Program-made: the position numbers and the translations under genes
Shown: one piece after another, positions 12,301-25,800 of the stretch
Layout: each line of letters begins with the position of its first letter
Numbering within the stretch: the first letter of the stretch is position 1
The notes under the pieces: generated by a model
Seen by the model: only the letters and a program-made list of their open reading frames with translations
Told to the model about the DNA's origin: nothing
Database searches by the model: none
Assembly (NCBI GenBank): GCA_031213475.1
Contig: JARUPZ010000020.1
Span: 3,340,975-3,404,974 of the forward strand
Source: Nereocystis luetkeana
Lineage: Eukaryota; Sar; Phaeophyceae; Laminariales; Laminariaceae
Direction of reading: 5' to 3'
DNA length: 64,000 bases

Positions 12301-15300
12301 AAGGTACGACGCTGCTGCGTGCACCAAAAACTTTTTTCGCGCAAAAGCCACAGGCGACAACCCTGTACCAAAGACTCAAAAATTACCTCCAAGGGTGCGA
12401 TTCATGGGGTATATACATCCGCTCTGGATGTACCCGGGTATGTACGGGTATGCTGGTTATCTATCGGGTATGACGGATATCTACCCGAGTATGCCGGGTA
12501 TCTACTCGGGTACATGCGAGGGAACACGATCTACTGTACCTGGTAGTCCACACGGCAATGTCACACACCTACACTCACCGCTAGATTGACGCTGCGTGCA
12601 CTAAGCCTCGACACGCGAAGCTAGTGTCGAGGTGACAAACCACAACCGGGTACAAAACACTTCAAGGGTGTCTTCAGCACCATACAATTCGATGCGAGTC
12701 GACGAGGGAAGAAAAGGCTGAAATCTTCTCGCGATAAAAAATGAAGGCACGTACCTTAGCGGGAAGGGGGGAGAAGAGCCTGCTATGTGACCCCGGATCT
12801 GAGTTACGAGTTGGAAGGAGAGAGAGAAGAAGATGTGCGAAGATAATGAATGGGATGAGAAAAAATAAATAAAAAAATACTCGGGATGTACCCGGATATA
12901 CCCGGGTATACACCCCGGGTATGACCAACTCTATCAGGTTCGGCATCCGGGCACCCCCGAGCAACATGCCCTACTACAGTAACCACAGCCTTGAATACTG
13001 CAATACAACTACTTCATTCTCGAGATATTTCGGGGCCTATTATCATAAAATATCAATAACAGGGCATACATACCCGCGACCAGGTATGTACGATATACCT
13101 GGTAGGTATGAACAGCACTTTTTGGCAGAAAACGTTTTCTTAAAATACGGGGCGCTCCTTAACCCTTTTAGAACCGCACTCCTAAATGTGGGGACAAAAC
13201 GCTCTAATTATAAGTAGTTTGTCCCCAAAACGGGACTGGGGTCCTAAAAGGGTTAACCCTTTTAGAACCGCAGTCCCGTTTTGGGGACAAACCACTCAAA
13301 TATCAAGTAGTTTGCCCCCGAAACGGGACAGCGGTTCTAAAGGGGTTAACCCGAAATCGTCGGAACTTCATTTTTGTGCTGCTGTAGTCTCCGTTGCCAT
13401 GCGTATCAAGAGGCCATGGGAATGCTCATCGGGTAGCACTCACCACTTTCCTCCGAAATCAGATTTTCGGTGAGGTATATACAGAGCTTCCTAAGGTGAT
13501 GCGAGGAAACTTTCTCCGGAAAAAAACTGGTGAGCCCCTTCCATAGCCTGCGTCCTTACGTATAATATTATTTGCGCTTGAAAAACACCGTACATTCCGG
13601 GTAGGATAAGGGATGAAAGTGTATCACACGGCTAGATCATAGCGCACGACTTTGTCGCTTTATATATATATACAAGGCGCTTCGCTCCGCGGGCGGCCTA
13701 CGCCGCCCGCTACGCTCGCTATGGAAGGCAAAAAGTACATCAAATTACGCGAAGTGACAGAGGTCCACGATTGAGTTTAGTTTTTTCAAGGATCGTAATT
13801 GCAAACCGGCGACTTGATAATGCCAAGAGTCCCGCCGCCATGCTTCAGGAACAAACAGGTCCGACGCCAGCTCGAATGCCACATATGCGCTTCGCGTCGC
13901 GGATGTCGTACGTACGTACATACCCCAGGTAGGATACTGCTGTCTGTACTTATTTTCTTCTTTCGATATACTCTTATGTCTGTACTCTTATGTAGGAAGA
14001 AGGCGAAAGCACAGCACGGCACAGCAGCAAAAAAAATGAAAATGAAACCGAAAACTCGGAAAGGGAAAAAAATCCCCGTCCCCTCTCGTGTAATAATTTT
14101 CTGCCTGATGAGAACACCTTGCACCCGGTCGAAAAGAAGAAGAGAAAAAAAACGCACAGAAGAGCTCTCTCAGCCTCGAACGCCGTCTGGCCCTCTCGCG
14201 ACCACCTCGCTACCGATTCGGTCCGGGTAAAGCTTACATCACTCTCTGCCACAATCAGCCCCGTCGCCCGCCTCGCGTGAAGCCCGGTGCTCACCGTGGC
14301 CGTCGTTCGCCAGCTCGATAACGTTGGTGTTCAAACTGCACACCTCCTTCTTTCAACTTCAGCGTGGTCGCAAAAATAAGCACCGCTTGAATAGTATCTT
14401 GCCCTCCTGAACGACCTTTATAAACTCGTACATACTCTATCAACAATCATAAATCGAAGCCAGACAAAGCCCGTTCATGCATCCCTCGTGTCTCGAGGCA
14501 CACGCGACGCCTTGGCACGAAAGTGGCGACCGCGCTCCTTGCAACCTCCCCTCTACCCGCCAGCACCCGCTGACACCCGCGATGGCGCCGGGTCCTCCCG
14601 CCGTGCCGTACTCGGAGTACACGCACGCACACGAAACGAAAGACGAAAAAAGAAAGAAAGGACGTGCCAAGAGAAATGGACAAAACCAAGAACTGCCGGA
14701 AAGGTCCGGCAAGTAGTAATGAAAAGCTGCCTGATTGGAGCACCTTGCCCCCGGTCGAAAAGAAGAAAAGAAAAAAAACGCACAGAAGAGCTTCTCTCTC
14801 AGCCTCGTACGCCGCCCGCCCCTCTCGCGACCACCTCGCTACCGATTCGGTCCGGGTAAAGCTTACATCACTCTCTGCCACAATCAGCCCCGTCGCCCGC
14901 CCCGCGTGAAGCCCGGTGCTCACCGTGGCCGTCGTTCGCCAGCTCGATAACGTTGGTGTTCAAACTGCACACCTCCTTCTTTCAACTTCAGCGTGGTCGC
15001 AAAAATAAGCACCGCTTGAATAGTATCTTGCCCTCCTAAACGACCTTTATAAACTCGTACATACTCTATCAACAATCATAAATCGAAGCCAGACAAAGCC
15101 CGTTCATGCATCCCTCGTGTCTCGAGGCACACGCGACGCCTTGGCACGAAAGCGGCGACCGCGCTCCTTGCAACCCCCCTCTACCCGCCAGCACCCGCTG
15201 ACACCCGCGACGGTGCCGGGTCCTCCCGCGATGCCGTGCTCGGAGAACACGCACGCACACGAAACGGAAGAAGAAAAAATGAAGAAATGGCCGAGAAAAC

Positions 15301-16789
15301 AAAGAACTGCTGGAAAGGTCCGGCAAGTAATGAAAGGAGGCGGTTTGGAAGTGGGAGCTCTGAGAGGCCAGGGATGCACCAACGGAGCACGCTCAGGGGT
15401 TGTGATCTAAGTATGTAGTTCTATATATCGTCTGACACGTCTTTCGATTAGCACATGATTCAATGTGTGTATACTTTGTATACCTGGTACGTACAAACAT
15501 AGAACTAAAACACCAGCTGCTGCGAGATCGAGGATTTTTCGTCGAAAACTCTCAAAGTTTACGAGCTGTGCGTGATAGTTGTTACCCTGGCACCCAACAC
15601 CACTCTAAACGGAAATATAAGGATGGTTTAGACTTTCACATTAATACGAAGCGGTCCTTCTATTTCCGTCCAAGAGAGGTATATCGTAACGGCCATATTC
15701 ACAAGATCTGCGTGATTGTAGATCACGATCTGTCCGATATTTGTCTAGACAGCAGCACAATTTAACCCCTTTAGAACCCCAGTCCCGTTTTGGGGACAAA
15801 CTACTTGAAATTTGAGTGAATTGTCCCCAAAACGGGACTGCGGTTCTAAAAAGGGTTAAGGACGACAAACAGCGTGACAAAAGCACCGTACTACTTCAAG
15901 AACCGTCAACGAGTCCAACCGTCTCCGGGAGCGCTTCTGAACGCCGTTAGTGGGGGCGCTGCTCCTTCCGGTTTGTCCGGGGGCGATCGACATGATACGG
16001 CTGCTCCCGCATAACGTGCTACTACCACTGCTGTCCCCCGCAATTTACGGACTGTCTCAGCATCAAAATTGAGTAAAAGCGGTCGATATGCTTAGCGACG
16101 GAGTGGTACAACGCGTGCGCAGAATGGCAGGGAAGAGGGGGGGGGGGGGGGGCGAAAGGGGGGCGAGGGGGAATGGGGGGGGAGGCGGTCTGCCCAACAG
16201 ACTGAAGCCTGGTTATGGCCATCATCGTCATGATGCACTCCCTTCTTTGGGGCCTAAGTAACTAGCATGGCGCCACCTGGGCAACTTTGCGTATCTGTAT
16301 GCTCCAGCGCCTGCCTTTCGTATTTTCTTTCCCCCGCGCCCGTGTTTGTCCCTTTTTGTCCCTTCCTTTTTTTATCTTTCTTTCTTTCCCGTTTGTACCT
16401 CTTTGTGTCTCTGTTTGTATGTTCCGTTTTGTTTTTTATAGTTTTGCTATCTTCTTTTGTTTTTGTTTTTTTTTGCTTCGCTTCATCTTCTTTTTTTAGC
16501 GGTTTGTCTGCTAGTCTCCTTTTTGCTTCCCTGGTATCCTTAGTGTTTTTCTTGTTTTTGCCTCTGTTTTACTATCGAGGTATTTCTTCCACTCCAGAGT
16601 TATTGGAGCCTGTCCTGCGACCACGGACTGCACTGTATTGTGGCGATGAGTTAATGTGACAACAACAACAACAACAACTACAACAACACCAACAACACCA
16701 ACACCAACACCAACACCAACACCAACACCAACACCAACACCAACACCAACACCAACACCAACACCAACACCAACACCAACAACAACAGC

Positions 16790-16827
<38 letters not shown>

Positions 16828-19800
16828 GATCTGCAGGTAGATCGTGATCTGTCCAGATACCGTAAGCAGGAGGGCACAACAGCGCGATGGGCGCCGACCG
16901 TACCGCTTCAACAACCGTGAACAAGTCATCCCCACCTTCTCGAGCAGCTTCTGGACGTCGTACGAGCATTCCACGCCGCCGCTGCCCTGAGACGCGGCGT
17001 TCTGGGCGGCTTGTGTGTTCACTTTATGGTGGTGCAGAGCCTCCAGCACGACCGCTTGCGTCGCTGACCAGAGCCCAGTGCATCATTTTGCCACGGGGGA
17101 GGGTCAAAATAAGATGCACGAAAAAAAAACGGGAAGTCAAAAGAAGGTACACGACAAAAAGGAGAAAAAAACGACACCACGCGGCTGAAAAAAAGCAAAA
17201 ACGAAACAAAAAACAGTGGGGAGAGGGGGGGGGATTTTTTGTGCGAACAAAGTGAAAAATAAAAAAAATAAAAAAAAGTGTCAACCCCCTTCCCCCCTGT
17301 CTGGGTTTCAAAAATTAAGAGTGGGGTTTCCACCTTTTTTTTTTCCGGTCAATCGTTTTGGGACTGCAGTCCCGTTTGGGGGACAAACCACTCAAATTCT
17401 AAGTAGGTTGTCCCCAGAACGGGACTGCGGTACTAAAAGGGTTAAGAAGGAAACTGCCACGTAGCTAGAAGGCTGTGACTTGGCTGGACCTACACGTTGA
17501 CGGTTAGTCCCTACTAATATTACGGGGGGCCATATCAAATAGGACCAACGGTACACCAAAACCTATACACTTTGATATTTTTACTAACAATATTTGGTCC
17601 TATTTACTACGGCCCCCCGTAATAGTTGGCTGGCGAAGTAACCCAACTAAGGGGTGTTGTTATCGGAGACAATTTTTTCCAGAATTTTCCAAATTTGTGA
17701 GATATTTTCTACACTTTGTTAAAAAATATTTTCCAAAAATTAATGTGTGAATGCAACAGAGGGAAAATACACAAAATATCAGGAACGTTCGACTTTACAA
17801 AAATTGCAAAATATTTCACAAACATGGGGGAAAAAAAAGCTCGCCGATGAAAAAGGCTCCAACTGACGTACAGTCGTACTTACACACTAAAAAACACACG
17901 TCGAGAACTTCGCAAAACCGCACGCAAATACATGTACCAGGTAAAACCTGGTCGCCGACTTGTAGCCAGCCAGCAACTTCACGGCCCTAGTCTATGTTCA
18001 CGAATAAAACAATGATAAAAGCACATCAGCTGTCAGCTGTGCTTGCGACCGGGGATTTTATGTCGAAAATCTTATCTCTGCAGGCTCCGTGCCATTCCTC
18101 GATCGCGCATGAACTACGGGTGTTTGTAGGGCGAAATTAAAAACAAGGGTATTCATATCAAAAGGTTGAACCCCACCATAAAATATGTGTATACATGTGC
18201 GTATGTACTTGTATATAAGTATATATACCACATCAGTGTTACCTTTTGATAGGATCAACACAATATCGATACGTGCACACATACAAAAAAAAACGAACGA
18301 ACGAACGAACGAACGAACGAACGAACGAACGATAATGGCGCAAGGTTTCTGCGCTGAAGCGCACCGCTTAGAAATGGACGACCTCATGAAGGACATACAC
18401 ATCCCTTATCGAGAAAAACCAAAGTATGGAGGCTGCGGAACTCGGGGGGGGGGGGGACATCGAACAGGGAAGGACAGCGCCACATATCTACACGGGGGAA
18501 GGAGCAGTATGTCGTAGCCTTAGGCGATACACGGGGGGGAGAGCTTCAGGGAGGAAGACGGCTGGATTCTGCCGGCTGTGGGGCGCGAATGCGCCGCTGT
18601 CCCATGTACCCACCGCAATGCGGAATCGGGTCGCAAAATCCCGCAAATGCGTCGGAACGACGGGTGCGCAGCGCAGCATGCACGCCTCGTACAGATCATG
18701 ATCGTGATCTACATACCTACAGATGATCTGGTTCCTTAGCTGTCGTTGTAGCAAGGCTTCCGCAGGATTTATCTGCATAGCACATATCCAGCTCAGAAAA
18801 CAAGCGCTATAAATAATCATAGATAATGCGGATTACGCGGGTCCCACCCGGCGGCGTGAGCTAGACCATACCATATCGGGCATAGATCCGCCTTAAAAGA
18901 TCTAGATCATGAAGTGCGGGAATCGATTATCTGTAGATGATATGTAGATGATCTGTCCGAGGTGTGAAAGCATGTACACACACATGAGAGAGGTGTGAAA
19001 GCATGCACGTGTACATGAGAGACGAAAAAAAAAAAAAAAAACACTACTCTGCAATTCATTCGCCCCCCCCCTAAAACCCAACGAAACAAAAAACAAAAAA
19101 TCACAAAGAACAACGAACCACCACCCACCCGCAGAAAAAAAAAACAAGACTTGCGAGCGCGTGTGAAAATCCTATCCCATAACCCCACCAAAGGAACCAC
19201 AACAAGGGCATACGTGCACGACAAAAACAAGAAACGGAAATGACACCCCGCTTTCGGGTTGAAAAGGTCAGGCCAAAAAAACAAAAACCAGAGGGGTTGG
19301 GCACTATGGGGGGCCATAGTAAACAGGACCTACGGTACACACAAAAACCTATATGCTTACGTAATTTTACTGACAATATTTGGTCCTATTTACTATGGTC
19401 CCCCGTAAAAAAATAGTAGTCAAGAACGCACGAAGAAAAATACATTTATTTTCAGCACAATCTACTAGGCTCTAGGCAATAGGCCTCGGGAATAGGGGCG
19501 TGTGGTTTCGGAGATTGTTTTTCTCGGACCCCCCCCCCCCCCGAAAGCCCAACGGAAAAAAACAACTCCTATCCAACCGCCCACCTACCCCCCTGCACAC
19601 ACACCTGTGAGCTGCGCGACGGCTGCCTTCATCGCGGGTGTCAGGGGCGCCTTCTTCATTTTGTCGATCTCCGCAGACAGCTTGTCCACGCCGTGCTTGT
19701 GGTTCAGCTCCATGGAGGTCAGTCTGGGGTGCGGGTGCTCGTCAGACCGGAGAGGCCACCGAATGTAGATCTGGGAGCCGATCGGCCCATTGCAGGTGGG

Positions 19801-22800
19801 GTCGCGGGAAGCAAAAATAGAGTGATAAACAAGGCAGAGCTGTGAGATGGTTACTGTGGGGGGAACTCACAGGAGTATTCGGAACCGAGTTGTCTCGTGT
19901 TGTGTAAACATAGATAGCTATCTGGGCGTAAATGTAAACAACGTCGGGTCTCAATACGCATGTATAAACGATTCTTATATTTCCGTCCATCGTGGACTCT
20001 GACTACAGCAGTATGCCCCCCCCTGATAGACTTCGCGGCTAGACGTATTGGTGGGGCCCCAATACTTAATGTCGGTTGCCCGCTATGAATGCCCTCGGAA
20101 TCGCTCGGCACAGATGGGATGCACCAACGCGGTACGCAGTGTGCGGAGTAGTTAGTGCCGCTTGCACCCGTACATATTGCCGGTATTGTTAGCTGGCGCT
20201 TATATACCGGCACTAAAGAGGGGCCGGCACTACTGGTAACACAGTAGATACGTACCAGGTATATTATATATATATATTTAATATATATACTCGTATACCA
20301 TAATATATATATATATATATATATGTACAAGTACATCTGGAATACAACCGGTCGATTGCAGGAAAGACCAGAGACGGGAAGCAAGACATGGCGATGAAAA
20401 GGGCCGCGAGATAGACGGCTGCGAACCGCGGCTAGTCTGGGAGACGATCGGGGCATTGCAGCGAGGCCAAAAAAAAGGAAGCAAAAACAAAAATTGTTGC
20501 TGTTGTTTTCACATGAACTCATCGCCGAACAGCAACATTTACCGCAGTCACAGGACCGGCTCCAGTAGCTCTGGAGTGATAAACTATTACGGGGGCCCAT
20601 AGTTAACAGGACCAAATATTGTTAGTAAAAATGGTTAAACATATAGGTTTTTATGTATACCATAGGTCCTGTTAACTATGGCCCCCCGGAATAGAACACC
20701 TCAGTAGTCTTTTCGAAACAAAGGTGTTCTATTACGGTCCAGTCAGAAATAGATGCGTACAAAAGCATCCTTTAGAGCTCTTGCTACGGCAATCAAGCCC
20801 CTCCGCCTCACACACAAAGAGCACCTTCGAATGGACCACACTGGACGGAAATGTAAGGACCGGTTGGTCTTCATATCAATGTAGAAGCGCTCCTTATATT
20901 TCCGGTCAGAGTGCCTCGACAGCTATTAATAGGACAGGTCACGATCTACAGTAGCCGGTCATCTATCCTCGTACCAAAAAGCTGCCGTTCTGAGGTGCTG
21001 CAGGATCTACCTGTACAGTAGTGCAGATTAAACCCAGGAAACTTGTCCCAACAAATCATGCAGATTTTTCGGCTCCCACCCGGCAACGTGAGCTGTAGAT
21101 CATACAGACCAAACAGATCACACAGATCATCTGCCCGGAAATATCTAGACTATGAAGAAGGAACCGATGGTATGTCGATGATCTGTAGATGATCTGTGAA
21201 ACGTACCACCGGACGGAAAAAGTGAGACGCGTTTGGTCTTGATGGTAATCCCTGAAGGTTCCACATATGTGTGACAAGACACCTCCAATCAATAAGTACT
21301 CTTACAACACCAAGAACACGAGCACTACTACGGGGGGCCATAGTAAATAGGACCAAACACTACTGTTAGTAAAAAATAGCGAAATACAAAGGTTTTTGTG
21401 TGTACCGTAGGTCCTATTCAATATGGCCCCCCGCAAGATTACAAGAAAGCCAGATTGAAAAACTACGGGAAAGCACACCATACATTGGGATCCGTCGTAC
21501 TGAAGGTATAGTCTATTGTAGAAACGCACCCATTTCTTGAATAAGAAATCCAGCCTTCCACCAGACTTCCTAGTTCTTACTCGGCACCCCCTCTGGCCGT
21601 AAATACAGCAGTCAAAGCTTGACATTGGCATCATACAGTCAACGGCGACAGCGTCCCCGTCCAAGCCACCCCAACCCTTCACGTGACGCACGCACACGGC
21701 ACCTTAAAGTCGCAGCCGGTTCTCTGGCTCGAGCACTTCCGTTCCCTGGGGCTATTGTCTGGGGCGAAACAAAAGCGGGGCGGCACGGGTCGCTAAAAAA
21801 ATGAAATGACACATCGGGCAGATCACGATGTACGTACTCGTACGTAGTGTAGACCAACTACTGTAGTTCGCGATCTGCAGCCGTTCCTCAACGTGTTTGC
21901 CGTTTAGATATGTTACGCAATACCGGTAGATTCTATGCATCACGCGTCGTCTTCTGAGAGCATACATGCAAGGCTTTCCTTCGGAGTGGGAGTAAGATGG
22001 AGCCGTTTCTTGCACCAACACGGCTCCGTTTGGTTTGCGTTGGGTTATCCCGCCAATTATTCCGGACGACTATATAGAACTACATACTTAGATCACGACC
22101 CCTGAGCGTGCTCCGTTGGTGCATCCCTGGCCTCTCAGAGCTCCCACTTCCAAACCGCCTCCTTTCATTACTTGCCGGACCTTTCCAGCAGTTCTTTGTT
22201 TTCTCGGCCATTTCTTCATTTTTTCTTCTTTCGTTTCGTGTGCGTGCGTGTTCTCCGAGCACGGCATCGCGGGAGGACCCGGCACCGTCGCGGGTGTCAG
22301 CGGGTGCTGGCGGGTAGAGGGAGGGTTGCAAGGAGCGCGGTCGCCGCTTTCGTGCCTAGGCATCGCGTGTGCCTCGAGACACGAGGGATGCATGAACGGG
22401 CTTTGTCTGGCTTCGATTTATGATTGTTGATAGAGTATATACGAGTTATGAAGGTCGTTCGAGAGGGCAAGATACTATTCATGCGGTGCTTATTTTTGCG
22501 ACCACGCTGAAGTTGAAAGAAGGAGGTGTGCAGTTTGAACACCAACGTTATCGAGCTGGCGAACGACGGCCACGGTGAGCATCGGTCTTCACGCGAGGCG
22601 GGCGACGGGGCTGATTGTGGCAGAGAGTGATGTAAGCTTTACCCGGACCGAATCCGTAGCGAGGTGGTCGCGAGAGGGGCGGGCGGCGTACGAGGCTGAG
22701 AGAGAAGCTCTTCTGTGCGATTTTTTCTTTTCTTCTTTTCGACCGGGTGTAAGGTGTTCCAATCAGGCCGAAAAATATTACACGAGAGGGGACGGGGATT

Positions 22801-25800
22801 TTTTTCCCTTTCCGAGTTTTCGGTTTCATTTTCATTGTTTTTGCTGCTGTGCCGTGCTGGGCTTTCGCTTTCTTCGTACATGGTACAGTACAGACATACC
22901 AGGTAGAGCATATCGAAAGAAGAAAATATGTACAGACAGTAAGTAGTAGTACCCTACCTGGGGTATGTACGTACGTACGACATCCGCGACGCGAAGCGTA
23001 TATGTGGCATCCAAGCTGACGTCGGAGCTGTTTTTTTCCTGAAGCATGGCGGCAGGACTCTTGGCATTATCAAGTCGCCGGTTTGCAATTACGATCCTTG
23101 AAAAAACTAAACTCAATCGTGGACCTCTGTTCTCTTCGCATAATTTGATGTACTTTTTCCCTTCCTGAGCGAGCGTAGCGGGCGGCGTAGGCCGCCCGCG
23201 GAGCGAAGCGCCTTGTAAATACATAAAAATACCTGGTATATAAAAGGTATACTGAGTATATATACATATAATATATAAATGTATTATATATGGACCTATG
23301 GTATACATAAAAACCTACCTGGTATATATTTAACCATTTTTACTATAAAATAACAATATTTGGTCCTATTTTCTATGGTCCCCCGTATTAGTAAATACAT
23401 ACTATATATTCCCCGCAAAAAGACCAGTACTGCAGCTCTGGATCAGTGCTGCAACCTGGGCGACATTCATCATTGACCTTAATATATACACTCCGCAGAC
23501 TATATACTGCAAAGCAACCCAAGTTATATTTCCAAGTAATTATCCCCGGAATGGGGTTTGGCCATTCTGAAAGGGAAGAGTCTCAGAAGCAGTGCATCTG
23601 ATATATCGTGTAACATGTGTGATAAGACAACCCACCGAATAACACACTGGGTGATAAGACAACCCACCGAATAACACACTGGGTGGTAAAACAACACACC
23701 GAATGACACACTGGGTGATAAAACAACCACCGAATAACACACTGGGTGATAAAACAACGCACCGAATGACACACTGGGTGATAAAACAACACCGTGTAAC
23801 ACGAGTGGTAAGATAACACCGTATGAATAACACGTGTGGTAAGATAGACAACCATATCACCCGTGTGATAACACAGCACCGTGTAACACGTGTGATGAGA
23901 CAACACACCGAATATCACACTGGGTGATGAGATAACACACCCCCTACAACACGTGCGATAAGATAACACCGTATGCATAACAAGCGTGATAAGATAACAC
24001 TACCGTACAACACGTGTGATAAGAGGACACATCCGTATCACCCAGACAACACCGTGTAACACGAGCGATAAAATAGCACCGTATGAATAACACGTGTGAT
24101 AAGATCAACGCCCATATCACCCGTGTGATAAGACAGCACCGTATAATACGTGTGATAATACAACACACCGAATAACACACTGGGTGATAAGATAACACAC
24201 CCCCTGCAACATATGCGATATTACAACACCGTATATATATATATGTAAAACAAGAGTGATAAGATAACACTACCGTTCAACACGTGTGATAAAATATGAC
24301 ACCTCCGTACCACCCGGGTTATAAGACAACACACCCCCTGAGACGAATTTCCGGACAGGTTTTCTCCGTATCAAGAAGATCACACGCAGCCAGGATGGCG
24401 GCTTTTGGAAAGGCCTACTTGACACCTTCCCACACCTTCAACAGATCATGATCTAGATCATCTACCCCGTAGTTCGTCACCTGCCGTCGTGAGATGTTGT
24501 GCAGGATCTGCACGGTACAGATCTATTCATAACTCAGGAACCATGTGCTAGCAGTAGATCGTGGAGATGATTAGGGTCCCACTCGGTAACATGACCTAGA
24601 TAATACATATCATACAGATCATACATAACTGCCTTGAAAGATCTAGGTCATGAAGTGGGAATGATCTGTGGATGATCTGTCCGAGAGGTGGGTCTTTCTA
24701 TAGACCTACAGTATGTATGTAGGCGTTTCCACTCTCCCCGTTGCCGAGAAAAACAGCTGCAGTGTCAGTGACATTCATCCGAGGGTGTGTGCTATCATAT
24801 CACCCGTGTGATAAGGATACACCTGGTATGTATACATACACCGTAAAGAGCTCCATTTTTCCAGAACGGAAAGGTTAAGGTTGCCGTCACCGAACAACGT
24901 GTTTTCGGAAAGACCGGGTCGAGAGCCTTCCGAAAACATTCTTGTTTCGACATACGTAGGAGAAGCGACTCGGACCGCGCGTTATGGTGCCACTTTGTGG
25001 CTGCTTCATCTTCACCTCAGAAACAAGGTTCTGAAACAAGATGGGTGTACACCCGGTATGGAGACCAGTGTTGGTCCACTAAGTTCACAAGATGTGAAAA
25101 ACCAACAAAGAAAGGGGCCTCTCGTCACTATAATATGTCCTCCCTGAGATAGTGGCGAGTACAATGCGCCACTATTAATATCTCGTTGCCGCGTTTTTTT
25201 GCTCCCCAAATATGTACGACAATACATGCCCTGGTGCAGCTATATACGAGAACGAGATGTACTGCTGTAGATGTTCCTTCCGTTATCGTGTGTACTATTC
25301 TTTGCTCTTTGTTTTCATTTTTTCCCGAGGTAGTCTTCGACTTCGGAGTGATTGGAGCCTGTCCTGCGACCACGGACTGCATTGCATTGTGGCGATGAGT
25401 TGACGTGAGAATGACAACAACAATAACAGCAACAACAACAACAACAACCACACCAGCAACAACACGTAAAATTTGTGCGTGTGACGTTTAACCGTACGAG
25501 AACGATACGTATAATGTTTGGAACATTTACGAGCACTATATAAGCCGGCGTCCCCGGTGGCCTGGTAGGTGGTCCGCATGCCTATCAAGATCTATTTCGT
25601 GGGTTCAAGTCTCACCGAGTGCATGCTCGTAGGTACTTTTTCTTGCATAAAGAGTTGACTAGCGGAAAGCGCGAGAGCGTGAGTTAGCTACATTCGATGA
25701 AAATCGACGAGCAGTGGGAATGCTGAACCCTATGCGCGACAAAAAATAAAGGCACGTACCGGGGGGGAGAAGGGACGACACCTGTGACCACGGCTTGTCC

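Larger units (their letters stand above)
11134..16935 (-). other. Intron 5 of MULE/FAR1-like gene
   Basis: 5.8 kb filled by the 22-bp minisatellite, M1, M3, GATC-rich repeat, a CGGGTATGTAC-type short tandem (12410-12530), SINE relic, abutting M2 pair, the left arm of the inverted 1.15-kb repeat, further M3/M2 copies, a T/C-rich tract (16300-16570) and an R3 (CAA) element. No exon was recognised inside it. Confidence 0.55.

Noticed and set aside
16656-16850. Long open frames of Thr/Pro, Val/Gly or Cys/Trp repeats
   Set aside because: They are translations of the CAA/ACACCA microsatellite in all frames.
23605-24340. CRISPR-like array of short repeats
   Set aside because: Repeats are imperfect and interleaved, there are no unique spacers of constant length, no cas genes, and the locus is an intron of a eukaryotic gene. 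It is a minisatellite.
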